This document shows, piece after piece, positions 14,258 to 20,543 of a DNA stretch of 64,000 nt (its first letter is position 1; each line of letters opens with the position of its first letter). The translations under genes and the position numbers were made by a program. Origin of the DNA: a virus; the IMG/VR virus record IMGVR_UViG_3300009008_000013, positions 1-64,000 of that record, one strand, 5' to 3'. Below the pieces are notes generated by a model. That model saw only the letters and a list, made by a program, of their open reading frames with translations, had not been told where the DNA came from and ran no database searches.

Positions 14258-14455
14258 ATGAGAACTAATTTAACAATGTTGACCGATTACCAAGGTCCTG
14301 GGTTCTATGACGAGAATGGTGCTCGAGTATGCTCACTTCATCCGGATGCGATGATGTGGTTTATCGAGACGCTGGGCTACGCTCGCATAGATTCACCCAG
14401 TGACTTTGGCCAATTTTCTAACAAGTCTGAAAGAAAACAAGATGAGCATGTATGA
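14258..14455 (+). CDS. Small protein, unknown
   Basis: 65 residues preceded by AAGGAG at good spacing. Contains GPGFYDENGARVCSLHPDAMMWFIETLG, then a polar tail. Overlaps the next gene by 14 bp. Function unknown. Confidence 0.5.
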   Translation: MRTNLTMLTDYQGPGFYDENGARVCSLHPDAMMWFIETLGYARIDSPSDFGQFSNKSERKQDEHV

Positions 14456-14687
14456 CACACCAAAATGTACGTACAAGAAGAAGTTTCCTGTGGACCAGTT
14501 TGGACGCCCGGGCGGATCATATTCGACATCCGATCTTCCAGTAGCAGGTGAAAAATCCCTAAACCGAGTAGGAATGATCATGGCCATGGATCTTGAGACT
14601 CAAGTCTATGAAATAAAAGACCATGAAAAAGGCTGGGTTTTTCTAGTGCCTTTCGCTGATGTAGAAATAGTTGAAAATAATTCATAA
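14442..14687 (+). CDS. Small beta-rich protein, unknown
   Basis: 81 residues. I chose ATG 14442 with a GAAAGAAAA stretch upstream; the longer frame from GTG 14400 lies inside the preceding gene. Sequence MSMYDTPKCTYKKKFPV … RVGMIMAMDLETQVYEIKDHEKGWVFLVPFADVEIVE suggests a small beta barrel. Last gene of the series from 11726. Confidence 0.5.
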   Translation: MSMYDTPKCTYKKKFPVDQFGRPGGSYSTSDLPVAGEKSLNRVGMIMAMDLETQVYEIKDHEKGWVFLVPFADVEIVENNS

Positions 14688-14730
14688 AAAGAATTTATAA
14701 TTGCTATAAGTTTATTTTATGTAGAAATGC

Positions 14731-14759
14731 TTGATTTCTGTTATTGTCTTTGCTATATT
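14731..14759 (+). promoter_or_regulatory. Sigma70-type promoter
   Basis: TTGATT 14731-14736, 17 bp, TATATT 14754-14759, upstream of the small gene at 14792 with a leader of about 26 nt containing ACGGAG. Confidence 0.6.
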
Positions 14760-14791
14760 ATTATATACGATAAACACAACACGGAGCGTAA

Positions 14792-14971
14792 ATGTCTACT
14801 AAAAGACAAAAAAGACAAAAGCAATTAGCAGAATTAAGCATTGTATGGGGAAGGTTAGCAGACACACAAGCCTTGCTCATAGAGCTGCAACAAAATGAGA
14901 TAAAATCTCTAGAAAGCCTTGTACAAGTTTTAACAGGACACGACGAAGACGAGGAAGTCACAATACACTAA
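14792..14971 (+). CDS. Small basic-N-terminus coiled-coil protein
   Basis: 59 residues. Starts with a basic patch (STKRQKRQKQ), then a helix with heptad spacing of Leu/Ile (LAELSIVWGRLADTQALLIELQ and KSLESLVQVL), and ends acidic (HDEDEEVTIH). Has its own promoter and ACGGAG ribosome site. Too short for family assignment; could be a small DNA-binding or assembly protein. Confidence 0.5.
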   Translation: MSTKRQKRQKQLAELSIVWGRLADTQALLIELQQNEIKSLESLVQVLTGHDEDEEVTIH

Positions 14972-14985
14972 GTAGAAACCACACA

Positions 14986-15013
14986 GATTGCCCGGGATTA
15001 ATCCCGGGCAATC
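14986..15013. repeat. Perfect 28-bp palindrome
   Basis: Each arm is GATTGCCCGGGATT or its complement, with no loop. It follows the stop of 14792-14971 and precedes the next promoter. The flanks lack a T tract on the plus strand (AAAAAG follows), so it is not a standard terminator; a protein-binding site or RNA 3'-end hairpin is possible. Confidence 0.7.
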
Positions 15014-15032
15014 AAAAAGTTAGTAAAAAAGG

Positions 15033-15061
15033 TTGACAAATAATGGTAGTGAGTATATCAT
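15033..15061 (+). promoter_or_regulatory. Sigma70-type promoter for the wHTH gene
   Basis: TTGACA 15033-15038, 17 bp, TATCAT 15056-15061. The leader of about 90 nt contains two perfect palindromes, TTTCGCGATATCGCGAAA (15081-15098) and GGGCTCGAGCCC (15132-15143), then AAGGA before ATG 15158. Confidence 0.7.
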
Positions 15062-15080
15062 TATATATAGTTGTAAAGAA

Positions 15081-15143
15081 TTTCGCGATATCGCGAAAGA
15101 GGTTGGCAGACCTTTTCTGCTATAGTAAATAGGGCTCGAGCCC
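15081..15143. promoter_or_regulatory. Palindromic operator candidates upstream of the wHTH gene
   Basis: The 18-bp perfect palindrome TTTCGCGATATCGCGAAA (15081-15098) and the 12-bp GGGCTCGAGCCC (15132-15143) lie between the promoter and the gene for a DNA-binding protein. Autoregulation by that protein is the simplest reading; it is an inference. Confidence 0.5.
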
Positions 15144-15157
15144 AAGGAAAATGTAAA

Positions 15158-15403
15158 ATGAGCAATACTGATAAAGTACTAAACGCACTTCAAGAAGGAC
15201 AGGAACTTTCAGCGGCGCAGATCTCTGCTCGTTGGGGAGTTGGTAACCCGGGTGCGACCATTCAGAATCTTCGATTCAAAGGTCACTCGATTTACTTGAA
15301 TGCACACACCGACACAAAAGGTCGTGTTGTCAACAAGTATCGCATGGGTACTCCTTCTCGCGCAGTTGTAGCCGCTGGTTACCGCGCACTTGCTGGTCAG
15401 TAA
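15158..15403 (+). CDS. Winged helix-turn-helix protein
   Basis: 81 residues, basic. DKVLNALQEGQELSAAQISARWGVGNPGATIQNLRFKGHSIYLNAHT is a classic wHTH layout: helix 1, short turn, helix 2 (AAQISARWG), recognition helix (GATIQNLRFKG), then the wing (IYLNAHTDTKGRVVNKYRM). The tail PSRAVVAAGYRALAG is also seen in similar small phage proteins, as I recall. Likely a local transcription regulator; palindromes next to its promoter could be its sites. A G/C-rich hairpin follows the stop. Confidence 0.75.
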   Translation: MSNTDKVLNALQEGQELSAAQISARWGVGNPGATIQNLRFKGHSIYLNAHTDTKGRVVNKYRMGTPSRAVVAAGYRALAGQ

Positions 15404-15426
15404 TCATTACTAACCACACAGGACAC

Positions 15427-15445
15427 AGGGGGGCGCTGCCCCCCT
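15427..15445 (+). terminator. G/C-rich hairpin after the wHTH gene
   Basis: AGGGGGGC (15427-15434) pairs perfectly with GCCCCCCT (15438-15445) across a 3-nt loop. Very stable; the following T stretch is weak (TTACTCC). Probably a terminator. Confidence 0.6.
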
Positions 15446-15531
15446 TACTCCTGAACTGATGTTGGCTTAGACCGAAGACATCATGTAAACAAAGTTGTAA
15501 ACAAAATCATCATTCCACAGGAGAAAAAAAG

Positions 15532-15647
15532 ATGGCATACAATTCTAAACTGTTTCCAAGATACATCCTAAGGATCCCCTTTATAAAGAAACGCAGCCAG
15601 GCACCGGTAAAGCACCCGGATGGTTGATGACCGTTATCGATTATTAA
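15532..15647 (+). pseudogene. Frame-disrupted small gene
   Basis: ATG 15532 follows CAGGAGAAAAAAAG, a good ribosome site. Its frame starts MAYNSKLFPR and stops at 15627, but a second frame continues as KIHPKDPLYKETQPGTGK and APGWLMTVIDY to a stop at 15647, followed at once by the ribosome site of the next gene. One added base at the TTT near 15552 would fuse both parts to about 38 residues. It looks like a real small phage gene with a one-base loss, or a sequencing error. Confidence 0.4.
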
Positions 15648-15659
15648 GGAGACAGTATC

Positions 15660-16880
15660 ATGTATCCAGACAAAGATCCGAAAGAGATTTTCGGCGAAGA
15701 CCTACTTCAGGTCTTCGGACCGAAGACAAAGCGTAAGCATATCAGCAAACTTACTACTTCTGAAAGAATTGAACTTTGTAGTAAAGTACCTGAATATGTA
15801 GACACAAGCGGATTAGGCGATGATCCATCCCTATTTCAAATTGCCAATCAAATTCTAACAGTACTGAAGAACTCACAGGCATTGCTTGGTATTGATTTAG
15901 ATTGGTTAACCTCTAATGACTTAATAGAAAAAGGATTAAAAAGGCATCCTGATGCCTTTAAGCCAGTCATAAAAGTAGTAAAGAATAACCAAGTTCAACG
16001 CGGTATACAACTACGCCATTTGCTATTAGATATTCTTTTTGTATTTGACCCCAAATGGGTCCTTATGGGAACCGCGCGGTATAGTAAAAAAGAAGATCTA
16101 TTTTATCTTAATGATGCACAACATCGTTATCTGTCATGCGTGATATTAGGCGTTCGTGACATTCCTTTAGAGTACGAAGAGAGTGAGCGCCGTAGTGTTG
16201 ATGTATGGCAATATGCCGCAGTTAATCTAAACAGCCTTGTGGCTAGCCATTACGATAGATACCGCAACATGGTACAAGCAGTTAAATCTTTAATAGAAGA
16301 AGGCGCAAAGGATGAGGTACAGGCTTTAGAAGATACTAAACCAGCGTACACAACTGCTTGGAACATCTATAACATTTTAAAGCGTGTACAGGCTAAGATG
16401 ATAGAGAAAGGTGGAGAAAAAGCAAAATCAAAAGAGTGTACAGGTGTGTTCAATATGTCACGTCACTATGATGATTATGGCCAGGAAATATTTGAACGTG
16501 CTGTAAGAATCCACGTTGGCGCCCTTAGCAGTAGTCCTATTGCTAGTCCTAATATTTGGGGCATTTGTGAGTTTATTAAGAATCAAGAAGGACTTGATTT
16601 AGACATCTATCAAATAGACTATGAAATAGGGCAAGCCATTAACCATAAGTACCTTCCTAGTAGGAATGGTTTGCACCTTGATGCCAAACGTGCCAAAAAG
16701 GAGGGAGTTGGAGAAGAACTAAACATTCCAGAGCCCTCTATTATTGCAGGCGCATTGCATAAGTTGATAAAAACTACTGCACCGCATGTTAAATGGAAGC
16801 CGATTACATTTAACAACAAGGTAATTGCCGACAAGTACCTTAAAGACTTTCGCGTAATGCCCTTACAAAAGGCGGCCTAA
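15660..16880 (+). CDS. ParB/DGQHR-like domain protein
   Basis: 406 residues. LFYLNDAQHRYLSCVILGVRDIPLEYEESE (about 147-176) resembles the xDGQHR motif of the ParB/sulfiredoxin-like fold found in DGQHR proteins and ParB-type nucleases; here it reads NDAQHR. The preceding part (DLDWLTSNDLIEKGLKRHPDAFKPVIKVV) fits the N-terminal strands and helices of that fold. The rest is helical, with no further motif. Preceded by AAGGAGA and followed two bases later by an HNH gene, so the two may act together on DNA. Exact function unknown. Confidence 0.6.
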   Translation: MYPDKDPKEIFGEDLLQVFGPKTKRKHISKLTTSERIELCSKVPEYVDTSGLGDDPSLFQIANQILTVLKNSQALLGIDLDWLTSNDLIEKGLKRHPDAFKPVIKVVKNNQVQRGIQLRHLLLDILFVFDPKWVLMGTARYSKKEDLFYLNDAQHRYLSCVILGVRDIPLEYEESERRSVDVWQYAAVNLNSLVASHYDRYRNMVQAVKSLIEEGAKDEVQALEDTKPAYTTAWNIYNILKRVQAKMIEKGGEKAKSKECTGVFNMSRHYDDYGQEIFERAVRIHVGALSSSPIASPNIWGICEFIKNQEGLDLDIYQIDYEIGQAINHKYLPSRNGLHLDAKRAKKEGVGEELNIPEPSIIAGALHKLIKTTAPHVKWKPITFNNKVIADKYLKDFRVMPLQKAA

Positions 16881-16881
16881 T

Positions 16882-17394
16882 ATGCCTACGTTAAATGAGC
16901 AAATACAAAACAGAGTCTTTACTACTCAGTATGATGATGACACGTATTATACTCAAGACCTTTATGATTACTTAATAGATAATATTAACGATCCCGATAT
17001 ACTTTTCAAGCATAAAATTTTAGGATTTTATAAACAAAAGTATAAGTGGACTAAAGAAGAAGCATTAGAATTTATTGAGAATAATCTAGAAAAAAGTAGA
17101 GGTCATTACGTAATTGACGAATGGTTTTCATATGATTGGGGCAGTGGATTGAATTCCATTACCAAGGACAAAATGTACAGTCCCCAATTGGATCATATTA
17201 TACCCAAAGCAGAAGGAGGCACAGACCATCCTAGTAATATGCGTATAAGGGCTGCCAGGCTAAATCAAAATAAAGGAGACACTAATACAGATATAGAATT
17301 TGTTGCTAGTATTCTGGATATGATTTCTGATTTAGAGAATCCTGGAAAATATGCTGAGCCTATTATCCAAGCAATTAATGAAAAACTAGGTTAG
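16882..17394 (+). CDS. HNH endonuclease
   Basis: 170 residues. The beta-beta-alpha metal motif is clear: PQLDHIIPKAEGG (D104, H105), then DHPSNMRIRAARLNQNKGD (N119, N130). The N-terminal about 95 residues are unfamiliar. It lies two bases after the ParB-like gene and ends at a strong terminator, so the two form one transcription unit. It could be a homing-type or a DNA-processing/defence nuclease; no zinc Cys pairs are present. Confidence 0.8.
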   Translation: MPTLNEQIQNRVFTTQYDDDTYYTQDLYDYLIDNINDPDILFKHKILGFYKQKYKWTKEEALEFIENNLEKSRGHYVIDEWFSYDWGSGLNSITKDKMYSPQLDHIIPKAEGGTDHPSNMRIRAARLNQNKGDTNTDIEFVASILDMISDLENPGKYAEPIIQAINEKLG

Positions 17395-17398
17395 GAAG

Positions 17399-17420
17399 AA
17401 GGGGCGAATCGCCCCTTTTT
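17399..17420 (+). terminator. Rho-independent terminator
   Basis: AAGGGGCG (17399-17406) pairs with CGCCCCTT (17410-17417) over a 3-nt loop; the stem runs into TTTTT and more T-rich bases. Textbook terminator for the ParB-like/HNH unit. Confidence 0.9.
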
Positions 17421-17437
17421 CTTTCTTTTTATAAAAA

Positions 17438-17493
17438 CCCTTATTTTTCAAGCATTTACGTTATCTAAAAAGCCCTTATTTTTCAAGCACTTA
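17438..17493. repeat. Direct repeat of a 21-bp upstream box
   Basis: CCCTTATTTTTCAAGCATTT(A) at 17438-17458 and CCCTTATTTTTCAAGCACTT(A) at 17473-17493 differ at one base and lie 35 bp apart. Their core TCAAGCAYTTA recurs before the 19235 gene and, degenerate, before 11726. The second copy starts 25 bp before a -35 region, as in the other two promoters. Likely an activator or repressor site. Confidence 0.65.
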
Positions 17494-17506
17494 GGTGTTC
17501 AAAATA

Positions 17507-17556
17507 TTAGACTTTTGCACCAAAATACGATATAATATATGTATAGGCTAAAGAAA
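17507..17556 (+). promoter_or_regulatory. Promoter cassette B
   Basis: Weak -35 TTAGAC (17507-17512), 18 bp, TATAAT (17531-17536), then GCTAAAGAAA (17547-17556) at the same distance from the -10 as in the cassette before 11726. Drives 17574-17936 and the MoxR gene. Confidence 0.65.
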
Positions 17557-17573
17557 TAAGGTAACCCAAGTAC

Positions 17574-17936
17574 ATGAAAAACACCCGTGAAATGAATGAC
17601 CGAATCTATGAATATTGCGATTTGGTCCAGAGACTGCAAGATGAGTATTTTGAGCGCATGAAATTTACTCATTCTCCGTCAGACTACATCACTGTCAATT
17701 TTGGTAATCGCTATGCGAAGGTTATCAAAGTCAGTCGCGATTACGACGACAACGGCAATGAAGTGTTGCGTGACCGAAGCCAGTCTGTCCACAGTTTTGT
17801 TGATATGAACAACGGCGACATTCTTAAGGGCTCGTGGAAAGCGCCTGTCAAGAACGGAGTTCGTGGCAACATCTTCAGCGATGACTGTGGTGAGAGTGTC
17901 ATCACCGAGCATGGTTGCGTATACCTCAGACGATAA
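17574..17936 (+). CDS. Small conserved phage/plasmid protein
   Basis: 120 residues. The helical start is followed by a beta-rich core: YITVNFGNRYAKVIKVSRD, SVHSFVDMNNGDILKGSWKAP, then NGVRGNIFSDDCGESVITEHGCVYL. Proteins with this SVHxFxDxxxGDxxKxxWKAPxxxVRGNI pattern are, as I recall, widespread in phages and plasmids, without known function. The ribosome-site context (AAGG…ACCCAAGTAC before ATG) is nearly repeated before the MoxR start, suggesting shared translation control. Confidence 0.65.
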   Translation: MKNTREMNDRIYEYCDLVQRLQDEYFERMKFTHSPSDYITVNFGNRYAKVIKVSRDYDDNGNEVLRDRSQSVHSFVDMNNGDILKGSWKAPVKNGVRGNIFSDDCGESVITEHGCVYLRR

Positions 17937-17956
17937 CTCAAGGAGACCCAAGTACA

Positions 17957-19081
17957 ATGAGCAAAAATCAAACAAGCGAAGTTCGCACTAATACCCTGAA
18001 GGAGGCCAAGAAGGCGATTCGTCGCGCGATGCTTCGTAAGCGACCCGTATTCCTTTGGGGACCTCCCGGAGTTGGCAAGTCTGATCTCGTGAGTCAGTTG
18101 GCCGATGACGTCAATGGTCTCATGTTGGACCTGCGTATGGCTCTTATGGAGCCTACTGATCTCCGTGGTATTCCTTACTACAACCAGACAGAAAACAATA
18201 TGTCATGGGCTCAGCCAGTTGATCTTCCTTCAGAAGAATTGGCTAGCCAGTATGATGTCGTCGTCTTGTTTTTGGACGAGATGAACTCTGCTCCCATGGC
18301 TACTCAGGCGGCCGCTTACCAGTTGGTGCTTAACCGCAGAATTGGTACTTACAACCTGCCCGATAATGTCGTTATTGTGGCGGCTGGTAACCGCGAGACT
18401 GACCGTGGTGTCACTTATCGTATGCCAGCACCGTTGGCTAATCGCTTCGTTCATGTTGAAGTGGCGGCTGATTTTGAGACCTGGCAGGATTGGGCGATCG
18501 AAAATCAAATACATCGTGACGTTCTTGGTTACCTTACATTCGCCAAAAACGACCTTTATAACTTTGATCCGGGCTCAAATGAGCGGTCCTTTGCTACTCC
18601 CAGATCCTGGGTGTTCGTGAGTGAATTGCTTCAGGATGAAGATGGCGATCCTGAAATGACTGAAAGCGAAGTTTCGGATCTCGTTGCCGGTACTGTAGGC
18701 GAAGGTATGGCGATCAAGTTCAACGCCCATCGTAAACATTCTGGCAAATTGCCTAACCCAACCGACATTTTGGAAGGGAAGGTGAAAAGCCTTACGGTAA
18801 AGGAAGTGTCAGCGATGTACTCACTGACGATTGCCATGTGCTACGAGTTGCGTGATGCTTTTAAGAAGTCAAAGAAAGCCAATCCGGGCAAAGAGTGGCA
18901 TGAAATGTGCGATAACTTCTTCCGCTTTATGATGGATAACTTCCTTACAGAAGTTACGGTAATGGGTGCTAAGATGGCGCTCACTAACTATAACCTCCCG
19001 CTAGTGCCGGGCAAACTCAAGTCGTTCGACGAGTTTCATAAACGCTTCGGCAAGTATGTGATCTCAGCGATGGAGGGCTGA
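17957..19081 (+). CDS. MoxR-type AAA+ ATPase
   Basis: 374 residues from ATG 17957; a longer frame from 17915 overlaps the previous gene. Walker A GPPGVGKS (35-42), Walker B VVLFLDE (102-108), sensor-1 AAGN (N145) and the arginine-rich PAPLANRF (R163) are all present. MoxR ATPases act as remodelling chaperones with a VWA partner, often loading metals or maturing complexes. The gene at 19235 encodes exactly such a VWA protein. The C-terminal 150 residues are helical, without a known motif. G/C-richer than most of the window. A structured hairpin follows. Confidence 0.88.
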   Translation: MSKNQTSEVRTNTLKEAKKAIRRAMLRKRPVFLWGPPGVGKSDLVSQLADDVNGLMLDLRMALMEPTDLRGIPYYNQTENNMSWAQPVDLPSEELASQYDVVVLFLDEMNSAPMATQAAAYQLVLNRRIGTYNLPDNVVIVAAGNRETDRGVTYRMPAPLANRFVHVEVAADFETWQDWAIENQIHRDVLGYLTFAKNDLYNFDPGSNERSFATPRSWVFVSELLQDEDGDPEMTESEVSDLVAGTVGEGMAIKFNAHRKHSGKLPNPTDILEGKVKSLTVKEVSAMYSLTIAMCYELRDAFKKSKKANPGKEWHEMCDNFFRFMMDNFLTEVTVMGAKMALTNYNLPLVPGKLKSFDEFHKRFGKYVISAMEG

Positions 19082-19096
19082 CAGAGTACTTGGGAA

Positions 19097-19136
19097 CCCC
19101 CTGGAGCCAGCGCAATGCTGGAATAACTCCAGGGGG
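19097..19136 (+). terminator. Compound hairpin after the MoxR gene
   Basis: CCCCCTGGAG (19097-19106) pairs with CTCCAGGGGG (19127-19136). Enclosed is a second hairpin CCAGC-GCAAT-GCTGG (19107-19121). No T run follows, so it may act as a terminator with help or as an mRNA 3'-end stabiliser. Confidence 0.6.
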
Positions 19137-19147
19137 ACTCATTTAAA

Positions 19148-19201
19148 TCAAGCACTTAGAGCACCATTTTTCGTGACAAATCGCCCGAAAAATGCTAAAA
19201 T
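19148..19201 (+). promoter_or_regulatory. Promoter cassette C with upstream box
   Basis: Box TCAAGCACTTA (19148-19158), -35 GTGACA 25 bp after box start (19173-19178), 17 bp, TAAAAT (19196-19201). TTTTTCGTGACAAATCGCCC here closely matches TTTTTCATGACAATTTCGCC before the 11726 gene. Drives the VWA gene. Confidence 0.7.
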
Positions 19202-19234
19202 ATTAGTATAGAAAGTAAAAACTCGAGTACAAAA

Positions 19235-20533
19235 ATGTCCGATAATTCTACTACCGCTGACAAAAAACTGAAGAATAATCCCAACCTTAAGGTCGGGTTT
19301 GAAACAGATCCGGATCTAGACAAAGAGATTCGCGAAGCCCTTACTACAGCAAGAATTGGCTTGTTGCTCAAAGAACCGTTTTTTGGTAATTTGGCTACTC
19401 GCTTAACCCTTGTAAACGCTGACGCATGGTGTCCTACTGCCGCCACAGATGGCCGCAGGTTCTACTACAATACTGAATTCTGCAAAATGCTGTCATCTAA
19501 AAATATGGAATTTCTGTTTGGACACGAAGTTCTTCATGTTGTATACGATCACATTGGTCGTAGAAACGACCGAGATCCGCAGTTGTCAAACATCGCCGCA
19601 GATTATTGCGTTAATGGTGATTTGATCAGATACAGAATCGGTGAGCCGATTGACGTAGTTCCTATCGTATACGACCGAAAATACGATGATTGGTCATATG
19701 AAGAAGTATATGACGATCTGTATGAGAACGCTGAAAAGATCGATATTGACGATCTATTAAATCGTGTACTGGATGACCATCTTGATCAGGATGGAGATAG
19801 CGAAGACGGATCTGGTGATTCCGAAGATGGTAATGAAAGCGGCAAGCGTCCGGTACTTTCGGAAAAGGAAAGAAAAGAAATCCGTGATGAGATGAAAGAA
19901 GCAATCATGTCAGCGGCTCAGACTGCTGGTGCTGGTAATGTGCCGGCAGGCGTCAAACGTATGCTCAGGGAACTCACAGAGCCTAAGATGAATTGGCGAG
20001 ATCTGTTGGACGTCCAAATTAAGAGCACTATTAAAAGCGACTTTTCCTGGATGAAACCCAATCGAAAGGCCTGGCATACTGGCGTGATGTTGCCTGGTAT
20101 GATGCCTGATGATACGATCGATATTGTAATAGGTATCGACGTAAGCGGCAGTATCAGTGAAGATATGGTTCGAGACTTCTTGTCAGAAATCAAAGGCATT
20201 ATGGATGCCTACACTACATTCAATATCAAGGTGTTTTGCTTTGATACTGACATATACAGCGTCAAAGATTTCACTGCTGACAATCTCTTCGAAATAAACG
20301 AGTATGAAATTGTTGGCGGTGGCGGTACAAGTTTTGAAGCAGTATATGAATACCTAAAGGAAAACGCAATCGAACCTAAGAAACTTGTTATGTTCACGGA
20401 TGGTTATCCGTGGGGTTCTTGGGGCGATGAACAGTATTGTGACGTATGCTGGATTATTCATACTCACAATTTAGAGGGAGCACCGACACCACCGTTTGGT
20501 GCTCATGCATACTATGAAACATCTTACAGTTAA
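19235..20533 (+). CDS. Metallopeptidase-like/VWA domain protein (DUF2201 type), MoxR partner
   Basis: 432 residues. The N-terminal domain has a zinc-protease motif in FLFGHEVLHVVYDH (H97-E98-x2-H101, plus H106). An acidic linker (about 184-202) separates it from a C-terminal von Willebrand A domain with the MIDAS motif GIDVSGSIS (302-306), a later Thr in GGGTSF, and VMFTDGYPW. This arrangement is the partner type found beside MoxR ATPases in bacteria, plasmids and large phages. It probably works with the 17957 product as a remodelling machine acting on an unknown target. Shares the upstream regulatory box with that unit. Confidence 0.88.
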   Translation: MSDNSTTADKKLKNNPNLKVGFETDPDLDKEIREALTTARIGLLLKEPFFGNLATRLTLVNADAWCPTAATDGRRFYYNTEFCKMLSSKNMEFLFGHEVLHVVYDHIGRRNDRDPQLSNIAADYCVNGDLIRYRIGEPIDVVPIVYDRKYDDWSYEEVYDDLYENAEKIDIDDLLNRVLDDHLDQDGDSEDGSGDSEDGNESGKRPVLSEKERKEIRDEMKEAIMSAAQTAGAGNVPAGVKRMLRELTEPKMNWRDLLDVQIKSTIKSDFSWMKPNRKAWHTGVMLPGMMPDDTIDIVIGIDVSGSISEDMVRDFLSEIKGIMDAYTTFNIKVFCFDTDIYSVKDFTADNLFEINEYEIVGGGGTSFEAVYEYLKENAIEPKKLVMFTDGYPWGSWGDEQYCDVCWIIHTHNLEGAPTPPFGAHAYYETSYS

Positions 20534-20543
20534 GGAGATAGGA

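Noticed and set aside
14986-15013. 28-bp palindrome as a rho-independent terminator
   Set aside because: No T tract follows on either strand in the needed direction; listed as a palindrome instead.
15532-15647. Programmed -1 frameshift at CTG TTT CCA
   Set aside because: No slippery heptamer and no downstream pseudoknot-like structure; a simple base loss explains it better.
17438-17493. T4 middle (MotA-type) promoter box
   Set aside because: The complement of the box contains TGCTTGA, similar to a MotA box, but it lies in the wrong orientation and far upstream of -30.
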